Positions 8,397 to 17,744 of a stretch of 64,000 bases of DNA are shown here, one piece after another. Location of the stretch: NCBI GenBank assembly GCA_964034945.1, contig OZ035960.1:105102433-105166432 (forward strand), given 5' to 3'. The stretch is from Chrysopilus asiliformis (lineage: Eukaryota; Arthropoda; Insecta; Diptera; Rhagionidae). Under the pieces are notes generated by a model that was not told the origin of the DNA, did no database searches, and saw only the letters and a list, made by a program, of their open reading frames with translations. Every line of letters starts with the position of its first letter. Position 1 is the first letter of the stretch. The translations under genes and the position numbers were made by a program.

Positions 8397-11363
8397 GGTA
8401 CCCAGGTACGCTACCCAGGTTCGGTACCCAGGTTCGGTACCCAGGTTCGGTACCCAGGTTCGGTACCCAGGTACGGTACCCAGGTTCGGTACCCAGGTAC
8501 GGTACCCAGGTTCGGTGCCCAGGTACGGTACCCAGGTTCGGTACCCAGGTACGGTACCCAGGTTCGGTACCCAGGTTCGGTACCCAGGTTCGGTACCCAG
8601 GTTCGGTACCCAGGTTCGGTGCCCAGGTTCGGTACCCAGGTACGGTACCCAGGTTCGGTACCCAGGTTCGGTACCCAGGTTCGGTACCCAGGTTCGGTGC
8701 CCAGGTACGGTACCCAGGTTCGGTACCCAGGTACGGTACCCAGGTTCGGTACCCAGGTTCGGTACCCAGGTCCGGTACCCAGGTCCGGTACCCAGGTTCG
8801 GTACCTAGGTTCGGTACCCAGGTCCGGTACCCAGGTCCGGTACCCAGGTCCGGTACCCAGGTCCGGTACCCAGGTCCCGTACCCAGGTCCGGTACCCAGG
8901 TCCGGTACCCAGGTCCGGTACCCAGGTCCGGTACCCGGGTCCGGTACCCAGGTCCGGTACCCAGGTCCCGTACCCAGGTCCGGTACCCAGGTTCGGTACC
9001 CAGGTCCGGTACCCAGGTCCGGTACCCAGGTCCGGTACCCAGGTCCGGTACCAAGGTCCGGTACCCAGGTCCGGTACCCAGGTCCCGTACCCAGGTCCGG
9101 TACCCAGGTTCGGTACCCAGGTCCGGTACCCAGGTCCGGTACCCAGGTCCGGTACCCAGGTCCGGCACCCAGGTCCGGTACCCAGGTACGGTACCCAGGT
9201 CCGGTACCCAGGTACGGTACCCAGGTCCGGTACCCAGGTCCGGTACCCAGGTCCGGTACCCAGGTCCGGCACCCAGGTCCGGTACCCAGGTTCGGTACCC
9301 AGGTCCGGTACCCAGGTCCGGTACCCAGGTCCGGTACCCAGGTCCGGTACCCAGGTACGGTACCCAGGTCCGGTACCCAGGTCCGGTACGCAGGTCCGGT
9401 ACCCAGGTCCGGTACCCAGGTCCGGTACCAAGGTACCCAGGTCCGGTACCAAGGTCCGGTACCCAGGTACGGTACCCAGGTCCGGTACCCAGGTCCGGTA
9501 CCCAGGTCCGGTACCCAGGTCCGGTACCCAGGTCCGGTACCCAGGTCCGGTACCCAGGTCCGGTACCCAGGTCCGGTACCCAGGTCCGGTACCCAGGTCC
9601 GGTACCCAGGTCCGGTACCCAGGTCCGGTATCCAGGTCCGGTACCCAGGTCCGGTACCCAGGTCCGGTACCCAGGTCCGGTACCCAGGTCCGGTACCCAG
9701 GTCCGGTACCCAGGTCCGGTACCCAGGTCCGGTACCCAGGTCCGGTACCAAGGTCCGGTACCCGGTACCCAGGTTCGGTACCCAGGTCCGGTACCCAGGT
9801 CCGGTACCCGGTACCCAGGTTCGGTACCCAGGTCCGGTACCCAGGCCCGGCACCCAAGGTCCGGTACCCAGGTCCGGTACCCGGTACCCAGGTACGGTAC
9901 CCAGGTCCGGTACCCAGGTCCGGTACCCAGGTCCGGTACCCAGGTCCGGTACCCAGGTCCGGTACCCAGGTCCGGTACCCAGGTACGGTACCCAGGTCCG
10001 GTACCCAGGTCCGGTACGCAGGTCCGGTACCCAGGTCCGGTACCCAGGTCCGGTACCCAGGTCCGGTACCCAGGTCCGGTACCCAGGTTCGGTACCTAGG
10101 TTCGGTACCCAGGTCCGGTACCCAGGTCCGGCACCCAAGGTCCGGTACCCAGGTCCGGTACCCAGGTCCGGTACCCAGGTCCGGTACCCAGGTCCGGTAC
10201 CCAGGTCCGGTACCCAGGTCCGGTACCCAGGTCCGGTACCCAGGTCCGGTACCCAGGTCCGGTACCCAGGTCCGGTACCCAGGTCCGGTACCCAGGTCCG
10301 GTACCCAGGTACGGTACCCAGGTACGGTACCCAGGTCCGGTACCCAGGTCCGGTACCCAGGTCCGGTACCCAGGTCCGGTACCCAGGTCCGGTACCCAGG
10401 TCCGGTACCCAGGTCCGGTACCAAGGTCCGGTACCCAGGTCCGGTACCCAGGTACGGTACCCAGGTCCGGTACCAAGGTCCGGTACCCAGGTACGGTACC
10501 CAGGTACGGTACCCAGGTCCGGTACCAAGGTACGGTACCCAGGTCCGGTACCAAGGTCCGGTACCCAGGTCCGGTACCAAGGTCCGGTACCCAGGTCCGG
10601 TACCCAGGTACGGTACCCAGGTCCGGTACCCAGGTCCGGTACCCAGGTCCGGTACCAAGGTCCGGTACCCAGGTCCGGTACCCAGGTACGGTACCCAGGT
10701 CCGGTACCCAGGTCCGGTACCCAGGTCCGGTACCCAGGTCCGGTACCCAGGTCCGGTACCCAGGTCCGGTACCCAGGTCCGGTACCCAGGTCCGGTACCC
10801 AGGTCCGGTACCCAGGTCCGGTATCCAGGTCTGGTACCCAGGTCCGGTATCCAGGTCCGGTACCCAGGTCCGGCACCCAGGTCCGGTACCCAGGTCCGGT
10901 ACCCAGGTCCGGTACCCAGGTCCGGTACCAAGGTCCGGTACCCAGGTCCGGTACCCAGGTACGGTACCCAGGTCCGGTACCCAGGTTCGGTACCCAGGTT
11001 CGGTACCCGGTACCCAGGTTCGGTACCCAGGTCCGGTACCCAGGTCCGGCACCCAAGGTCCGGTACCCAGGTCCGGTACCCAGGTCCGGTACCCAGGTCC
11101 GGTACCCAGGTCCGGTACCCAGGTCCGGTACCCAGGTCCGGCACCCAGGTCCGGTACCCAGGTTCGGTACCCAGGTCCGGTACCCAGGTCCGGTACCCAG
11201 GTCCGGTACCCAGGTCCGGTACCCAGGTACGGTACCCAGGTCCGGTACCCAGGTCCGGTACGCAGGTCCGGTACCCAGGTCCGGTACCAAGGTACCCAGG
11301 TCCGGTACCAAGGTCCGGTACCCAGGTACGGTACCCAGGTCCGGTACCCAGGTCCGGTACCCC
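8393..11363. repeat. 13-bp minisatellite array 1 (GGTACCCAGGTYC)n
   Basis: About 2.97 kb, about 228 units of 13 bp. Position 12 varies: the left 0.37 kb is mostly T or A (GGTTC, GGTAC), after about 8760 it is mostly C (GGTCC). Each unit carries a KpnI-type GGTACC and one CpG at the unit boundary. Because 13 is not a multiple of 3 and the unit has no stop in any phase, all six frames stay open and translate to a 13-residue period (GTQVRYPGSVPRF plus, GPGYRTWVPDLGT minus). I do not call a protein. Rare variants (GGTACGCAGG at 9385, 10013 and 11257; GGTACCAAGG) recur about every 0.62 or 1.24 kb, showing higher-order duplication. Confidence 0.95.
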
Positions 11364-11607
11364 GACATCGAATTCTACGTTCACATCCTTAGGACAAATA
11401 TAAAGGACGAAGTCGAAGTTGTCGATATGGGCGAAGACACCGACGAAGAGGACGAAGGCGAAGGGGATAAGGACGAAGGACAGCCAAAGAAGAAACCAAT
11501 ATTGAAAAATAACGCAGATGGCAAAGGAGCTAAAAATAAGAAAAAGTAGATATTTTATTAAGATTTAATTCCTTTTTCCCCACATAAAAAAAAAAAAAAA
11601 AAAAAAA
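11361..11607 (+). pseudogene. mRNA 3' end with poly(A), fused to array 1 (retrocopy-like)
   Basis: Directly after the array an open frame reads PDIEFYVHILRTNIKDEVEV, then an acidic stretch (DMGEDTDEEDEGEGDKDEG) and a basic tail ending AKNKKK at a TAG (11547-11549). A short 3' UTR and a run of about 22 A (11586-11607) follow. Ordinary codon usage, an abrupt 5' cut and the poly(A) suggest a 5'-truncated reverse-transcribed mRNA. The frame is continuous with one frame of the array, giving an ORF from 8619 that is almost certainly fortuitous. I do not recognise the parent gene; the charged C-terminus suggests an ER or nuclear protein, which is a guess. Confidence 0.55.
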
Positions 11608-12115
11608 CTGAAAAAAAAATATATATATATACATACATATTAGATTGCCCATATGTGCAAAGTGGTAATTTTTGTTGCTCCCCGTCCATTTTCGTGAAGT
11701 TTAGGTCAAAAAAATAAGATTTAAAAAAAAAAGTAGGAACCTGTAGTGGAAAAAACCCAGTCGGTTTTTCATTGAAGTTTCAAAAATAGACTTTAAAATG
11801 GTGAATCGCTTTAACTGTCCGTAACTCCTATAATATTTAATTTTTCGTTGATGGTCTAAAGACAACTTTTGTAGAGGATAACTAGACGAACATCTAATTC
11901 TCACGAAGTTTTGACCTACGGTTGAAATTTAATGCTTTTTTGGTCCCAAAACAGCAATTTTTTAAGAACATTTTCATGAATTTTTTTCTTTAAATGTATT
12001 TTTTGCACTTTCTAAAGGGTGGAATATTTCTTCTGGTAAGCCTATGTTCTAGAGAATGAAATGTAGATTAATTTAAAAAAAAAATGAAGCCGATCTAAAG
12101 TTATACGACATAGAT

Positions 12116-12783
12116 TATTACAGGATTTTTAAATAAAATATTTCACAAAGTATATAAATGTGTATTCAAAGCTTTCAATTTCCAATTCAAATGTGTATCG
12201 CCTCGTTTGCTTGTGTGTGGTACCATCTGGTCAGCCGGTTACCCTCTCCTTCCCTGTAAATAAATAAGAGAGAGTGAATACAACGTACTCAGTAAGTTAT
12301 TGGACGAAGAGAGTGAAACCTAACACAACACCTATGAGACTCACTCATACACTCCCGAGTCAAGTTCGTGGCCAAAGGAGACGAACACACGTCTCGATGA
12401 ACTAACATCGTGGTGATGACGAACTGACGTTATCACACAAATACACGGACACACGTGTATTACTACCACTCCTTGACCCCTCGATCAACTAGCCAACTTC
12501 CATGATCAACTAGCTATTTTCCCTTTTCCTTTAACACACTAAATCAGCCCAACTAATCATAATTATATTTAAGAAAACTAAAACTATTTAATCCAAACAA
12601 CTTACTTAGATTTTATCGGGAAAAAGGCAAGATCAAAAGTAACTCTAATCACCACCTCACTTTTACAACGAGCCATATGAACTGACAACTGCTCTAGTGT
12701 TACCATGTTGCACTCTCCTGCCCATAACCTTACAAAATCATTTAAGTGGGAAATTTGTCATAAAATTACCCTCAATCGTAATA
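12116..12783. mobile_element. 668-bp insertion in left arm, solo-LTR-like
   Basis: Absent from the right arm. It is flanked by AGAT on both sides (12112-12115 and 12784-12787), a 4-bp target duplication, and its own ends are TATTAC and GTAATA. It includes CT/GA-rich DNA and no ORF. The size and 4-bp duplication fit a solo LTR, but the ends are not TG...CA, so the class stays open. It must post-date the inverted duplication. Confidence 0.5.
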
Positions 12784-12870
12784 AGATACAGACCGACAAA
12801 CAGACAGATTTATGGATATCCTAAATTTTTTGTCTGAAACGGATTTTGTACTGGTCAGATTTTTCAAAAG
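12784..12870 (-). repeat. Family 3 repeat tract within left arm
   Basis: Read on the minus strand: CCAGTACAAAATCCGTTTCA, a GGATATCCATAAATCTGTC block and TGTTTGTCGG. This resembles the start of the GTCTGTCGG-rich repeat at 58.64 kb (CAGTACGAAATCCGTTTCAG). The mirror copy is in the right arm near 13980-14070. Confidence 0.5.
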
Positions 12871-12919
12871 TAGAATTTTTTTTAAGTTTTTCCGATATTC
12901 TTATTTGTTATAAAACATT

Positions 12920-13146
12920 TTAACCCTTAATTTATGAGGTGAAAATCATATGCGTAAATGATGAGGTGGTTTCCAATGGACTTGTTCTAATCACATACCA
13001 AATCCGTGCTTTTAACTCGGCACACAACACCATACTGTATGAAAATACTGAAGATTTCAGAGTCACTGTGCTGAAAACATGAGAAATAGCAAAGAGAGAA
13101 AAGTCAATGTGGGTCCACTGGACCCACCTCATCAATTAAGGGTTAA
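12920..13146. mobile_element. TTAA-flanked MITE, left-arm copy
   Basis: TTAA at both ends, with terminal inverted repeats TTAACCCTTAATTTATGAGG and (complement) TTAACCCTTAATTGATGAGG. The interior contains the palindrome GGGTCCACTGGACCC. The structure fits a piggyBac-superfamily MITE. The 67-codon frame in it is a by-product. Confidence 0.7.
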
Positions 13147-13169
13147 AATACAAAATTTAATGGATTTTT

Positions 13170-13541
13170 TTTAAATTTTTTTTCTTGAAATTGTTCATAA
13201 TTTTTTGTTAAATATTCAATGAATTTTGCTTTCGAATAGCTTTGCATTGATATTTGTTTATAATGCTGTTCCATCGCATGCAGGATATACTGTTTTTGTT
13301 GCTCCTGGTGCGTTGGAACAGTATTATATCGAGTCATCAAAGCTACTCCACGCTCTGCTATATCATACACCACAAGTAAATTTTTAATCATTGCCTTCGC
13401 AGCGATGTAGTTCTCGTCTTCCTCCCATGTTGCTGGATCGGCAGTCAAAAAATTGTTCCTTATACCAGTGATTTCTTGATTTAATATTTTATCAAAGAAA
13501 AAGTATGTGTTATTGTTATTACTAACAAAATCGCACAATTC
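13170..13541 (-). pseudogene. C-terminal fragment of a transposon-borne protein
   Basis: On the minus strand the loop and inner left arm encode a frame with NNFLTADPATWEEDENYIAA, IKNLLVVYDIAERGVALM and QEQQKQYILHAMEQHYKQI. From memory, a motif like V(N)D.AERGVAL followed by EEQKQ-LL recurs in repetitive arthropod and cnidarian proteins. I cannot name the family with certainty. It is cut at its N-terminus where the right arm begins; upstream codons in the longer frame are only the antisense of that arm. Non-functional as it stands. Confidence 0.5.
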
Positions 13542-13706
13542 TGATGACTCGATATAATACTGTTCCAACGCACCAGGAGCAACAAAAACAGTATATCCTG
13601 CATGCGATGGAACAGCATTATAAACAAATATCAATGCAAAGCTATTCGAAAGCAAAATTCATTGAATATTTAACAAAAAATTATGAACAATTTCAAATTT
13701 TGTATT

Positions 13707-13933
13707 TTAACCCTTAATTGATGAGGTGGGTCCAGTGGACCCACATTGACTTTTCTCTCTTTGCTATTTCTCATGTTTTCAGCACAGTGACTCTGAAATC
13801 TTCAGTATTTTCATACAGTATGGTGTTGTGTGCCGAGTTAAAAGCACGGATTTGGTATGTGATTAGAACAAGTCCATTGGAAACCACCTCATCATTTACG
13901 CATATGATTTTCACCTCATAAATTAAGGGTTAA
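13707..13933. mobile_element. TTAA-flanked MITE, right-arm copy
   Basis: Mirror copy of the MITE at 12920-13146, same length and essentially identical, with TTAA at 13707-13710 and 13930-13933. Its presence in both arms at the same place shows it was in the transposon before the inverted duplication. Confidence 0.7.
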
Positions 13934-14655
13934 AATGTTTTATAACAAATAAGAATATCGGAAAAACTTAAAAAAAATTCTACTTTTGAAAAATCTGACC
14001 AGTACAAAATCCGTTTCAGACAAAAAATTTAGGATATCCATAAATCTGTCTGTTTGTCGGCCTGTATCTATGTCGTATAACTTTAGATCGGCTTCATTTT
14101 TTTTTTAAATTAATCTACATTTCATTCTCTAGAACATAGGCTTACCAGAAGAAATATTCCACCCTTTAGAAAGTGCAAAAAATACATTTAAAGAAAAAAA
14201 TTCATGAAAATGTTCTTAAAAAATTGCTGTTTTGGGACCAAAAAAGCATTAAATTTCAACCGTAGGTCAAAACTTCGTGAGAATTAGATGTTCGTCTAGT
14301 TATCCTCTACAAAAGTTGTCTTTAGACCATCAACGAAAAATTAAATATTATAGGAGTTACGGACAGTTAAAGCGATTCACCATTTTAAAGTCTATTTTTG
14401 AAACTTCAATGAAAAACCGACTGGGTTTTTTCCACTACAGGTTCCTACTTTTTTTTTTAAATCTTATTTTTTTGACCTAAACTTCACGAAAATGGACGGG
14501 GAGCAACAAAAATTACAACTTTACACATTTCATATATCTTGTGGGCAATCTAATACATATATATATAAAAAAAAAATAAAAATATTATAAAATAATGTAT
14601 TTTAATGTATTTTATAAAGATTAACAAAACAGAAAAATAAACTTTCATAATCTAG

Positions 14656-14936
14656 ATGGATGGATTCCAAATATTATTAGACAATATATACAAAAAAAAC
14701 CCCGAATAGGAAATTTTAAACTTATCATTAGCAAAAGAAATTATAAAAAGTTTTGATAAATTTATAACAGAAAGCAACACATCAGCTTCACTTACACTGA
14801 TAGTGAAGAAAAAGATAACACTGTGGAAGAAAATAACATCCAACGAAAAGGAAAACTTACAAATAAAATGGCAAATTTCATTATGGAAACGGCAATCAAA
14901 CCCATCCCTAATTTTAATGGACATTTCTCAGAATAA
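14656..14936 (+). pseudogene. Decayed gag start of a 412/mdg1-like LTR retrotransposon
   Basis: A frame from ATG 14656 breaks at a TAG (14707-14709) and shifts frame near 14790. The frame that follows, with a methionine at 14868, ends in KPIPNFNG, a motif near the gag start in 412/mdg1-type elements, and stops at TAA 14934-14936. The sequence then continues in another frame as pol, so everything between early gag and mid reverse transcriptase was deleted. Confidence 0.55.
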
Positions 14937-17043
14937 GTATGAAGTTATAGAAAATTTTCCAAATCCTAAAAATGCTGACGAAGTCAGAAGATTTGTTGCA
15001 CTCTGCAATTACTACAGACGTTTTATTAAAGATTTCGCAAAAATTGCAAAAGATCTAAACGATCTCCTAAAGAAGAATCATACTTTCAACTGGACTGACG
15101 AATGTCAAAAAGCATTCGAATTATTAAAGCAGAAATTGATAAGCCCAGAGATGTTACAATATCCAGATTTCACAAAACCTTTCATTGTAACCACTGACGC
15201 TTCAAATTATGCTTTAGGCGCAATTCTATCACAAGGTGAAATAGGTTCTGACTTACCTATATCTTATGCTAGCAAATCATTGCAAAAGCATGATCTTAAT
15301 AAATCAGTAATCGAAAAGGAACTTTTAGCTATACATTGGGGAATAAAATTTTTCAGACCATATCTTTACGGAAAAAAATTTATTGTAGTAACTGACCACA
15401 GACCCCTTGTTTCATTATTCTCACACAAAAATCCATCATCGAAACTAACAAGGATTCGTTTAGAATTATCAGAATATGATTTTGAAATTGTCTATAAAAA
15501 GGGTAAAATAAATACAAACGCAGATACACTATCACGCATACCGATAAATACAGAAACATTGAAAAAACTATTTCCTGAAACAGATGAAAATTCACCGAAA
15601 AAACTGTTCGCAATTACAAGGAGCATGAAGAATAAAAATGAAAATATAAGGAGCATGAATACGAATAATGAAAATAAAGAGTGTAAAGAACCAACGAAGC
15701 CTGATCAACTTCATATTTGGGACTGCACATCTATATCTGACGTCAAAAATGTAATGAAATTAAGATTTAATGTCGACAAAAAGGAAAAAATAATGAAAGA
15801 TGAAGTAATAGTAACTTACAGTGATAATCCTGCAAAACTAGTTTTGACTATGGAGAAACTGCAAGACTTAATGTTAAAAAAGAATATAAAAGAACTAGCG
15901 CTAGAAGAAAATGATAAAATATTCGAATATATTGAAAAAGAAAGATTTAAAAATGAATTTAATATGCTGCAGCAAAAGAAAATAAAGAAATTAAATATAT
16001 TGATATATAAAGCTCCAATACAAATAAATAACAAAAATGAACAGATTGAACTAGTAAAGAATTTTCATATAACACCACACGGAGGACATACAGGAATTAG
16101 AAGAACGATATTAAAATTAAAACGATATATTTGGAAAAACATGAGAAAAATGGTAAAGAAATACGTAAATAATTGCACTTTATGTACCAAAAATAAAATA
16201 ACAAAACATACAAAAGAAAAAATGATAAAAACAGACACACCTACAACAAGTTTTGAAACAATTGCAATCGACACTGTAGGACCTCTAAGAATATCAAATG
16301 ACTATCGATATATATTAACAATTCAATGTGAATTAACAAAATATATAATAGCACATCCAATGGAATCTAAAGATGCACGTACAGTTGCAAAAACCCTAGT
16401 CGAACAATTTATTCTTAAATATGGAATGTTCAAAGTTTTGAAATCCGACAACGGAACAGAGTTTAAAAACGAACTATTTACAAATATATGCAAACTTTTA
16501 GATACCAAACAGACATTTGGAACACCATATCATCATGAAACATTAGGATCTATAGAACGAGTCTTAAATGAATACCTGTTATCATTCTCTACAGATCATG
16601 AATGGGACAAATGGATACCATACTATACATTTGCATATAATATAACACCACATATAGATACAGAATATTCTCCTTATGAACTCATATTTGGAAAATTGCC
16701 ATACTTACCACACGACATTATAATGAGTAATAAACCAATCTATAATATCGAAAATTACGCAGTAGAACTAAAAATGCGATTAAAAAGAGCTCTCGATAAA
16801 GCACAGAGTCTCATTGAAAGTGCTAAAAATGAAAGAATAAAAAACCAAAAGAATTCAAATCCATCTAGATTCAAAGAAGGTGATTTAGTATTTTTAAGAT
16901 CTTTTACTAATACAAAAAGAAATAGTCCATATAAAGGACCATATAAATTAATTAAAAGAGAAGGTGTAAATAGTATCATAGATAAAGATGGTGTAGAAAC
17001 ATTAGTTCACAACAATAACTTAAAGAAATACATATATAATTAA
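14920..17043 (+). pseudogene. Pol remnant (RT C-terminus, RNase H, integrase), Ty3/gypsy 412/mdg1-like
   Basis: About 707 codons, open to TAA at 17041. In order: the reverse-transcriptase thumb/connection (RFVALCNYYRRFIKDFAKIA), RNase H with TTDASNYALGAIL, the Glu of EKELLAI, VTDHRPL and NADTLSR (D-E-D-D set present), the integrase HHCC zinc finger (HGGHTG ... CTLC), then a catalytic core with Asp in AIDTVG, Asp in KSDNGTEF and Glu in GSIERV, 35 residues after the second Asp (DD35E), and a C-terminal SPYKGPYKLI chromatin-contact region. The RT fingers, palm and protease are missing, so it cannot move by itself. TSFETIAIDTVGPL and the NPSSKLTRIRLEL stretch point to the 412/mdg1 lineage. Confidence 0.85.
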
Positions 17044-17196
17044 AATTCCTTATAAGACAATTAATGAATACAATTACCAGATAAGAAATTTATGATTATT
17101 CAACATTTAATTAATACATTTATTAGGTTAAGCTAAAATTTTTTCATGAAATATTGTAACACATTTCATTCATAAATTTTATCTTGAGGATGAGGG

Positions 17197-17684
17197 TGTA
17201 ATGGTATCGAAATCGTAAATTAAAAACAAAACAAACAATCGATGACAAATTATGACATGACCATAAGTATGCATGCAATGGGTTACTCGTGCTGTAAACT
17301 TCATGACTCAACATAAAGTCCACTCAATGCACAAGCATACGGTAGTCAGGTGCATTCAAATCGAAGATGAAATTTGATTCGGATGACACAATTGACGATT
17401 TGATAATTTATGATTTCGAACCTAAGACAACAAAGTGCACCGTGAGAAAAAGTTTACTTAACATTTAAGAAAGTAATTATGTATTTAAGAATTAGGGCAC
17501 TTGTAGAATTATGTGCAATATTGTAAATAAGAAAGCGGCGCCTATAAAAGCCGTATTAGCTCTAGGAAGAATTCAGAATTAAACTTACGCTTTAATTGAG
17601 CAGTTCGTCTTTTTCTCATTAACATTCTGGCAGTCCTTTTGGACGCCTATTAAATTGCTGACTCCTCCATCAGCAGGTTAAACA
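17197..17684 (+). mobile_element. Probable 3' LTR of the 412/mdg1-like element
   Basis: After pol, the purine-rich GAGGATGAGGG precedes TGTAATGG, the likely LTR start; the end is taken at TTAAACA (17684), giving TG...CA and 488 bp, close to the usual 412-type LTR size. A TATA box (TATAAA, 17543-17548) follows GGCGCC. No matching 5' LTR exists upstream, so the boundaries are inferred from motifs alone. Confidence 0.5.
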
Positions 17685-17744
17685 AAATATCGGAGCTATA
17701 GGCAACATCATTGAACTTGGTTAGTTTGAACATCTTTTATTACA

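Larger units (their letters stand above)
11641..14552. mobile_element. Fold-back DNA transposon with about 1-kb inverted arms
   Basis: Ends are TAGATTGCCC and GGGCAATCTA, flanked by a perfect 8-bp direct repeat ATACATAT (11633-11640 and 14553-14560), a probable target-site duplication. The arms (11641-13339 and 13542-14552) are near-identical inverted copies around a 202-bp loop. The left arm is longer because of a 668-bp insertion (12116-12783). Both arms carry the same 227-bp TTAA-flanked MITE and the 3' part of a coding fragment. So the 3' end of a transposon, already holding the MITE, was duplicated in inverted orientation. An 8-bp duplication fits P, hAT or Merlin groups; the ends do not settle which. 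Confidence 0.75.

Noticed and set aside
8360..11549. Very long ORFs (up to about 980 codons) on both strands over array 1
   Set aside because: The 13-bp unit has no stop in any phase, so openness on all six frames is automatic; no splice sites, codon bias or domain supports a protein.
13542..13655. First 38 codons of the minus-strand frame through the fold-back loop
   Set aside because: They are the antisense of the duplicated arm; only the part from 13541 downward resembles a protein.
11701..14480. Identical 67-codon frames at 11701-11904/14277-14480 and 12932-13135/13718-13921
   Set aside because: They are mirror copies within the inverted arms and the TTAA MITE, not genes.
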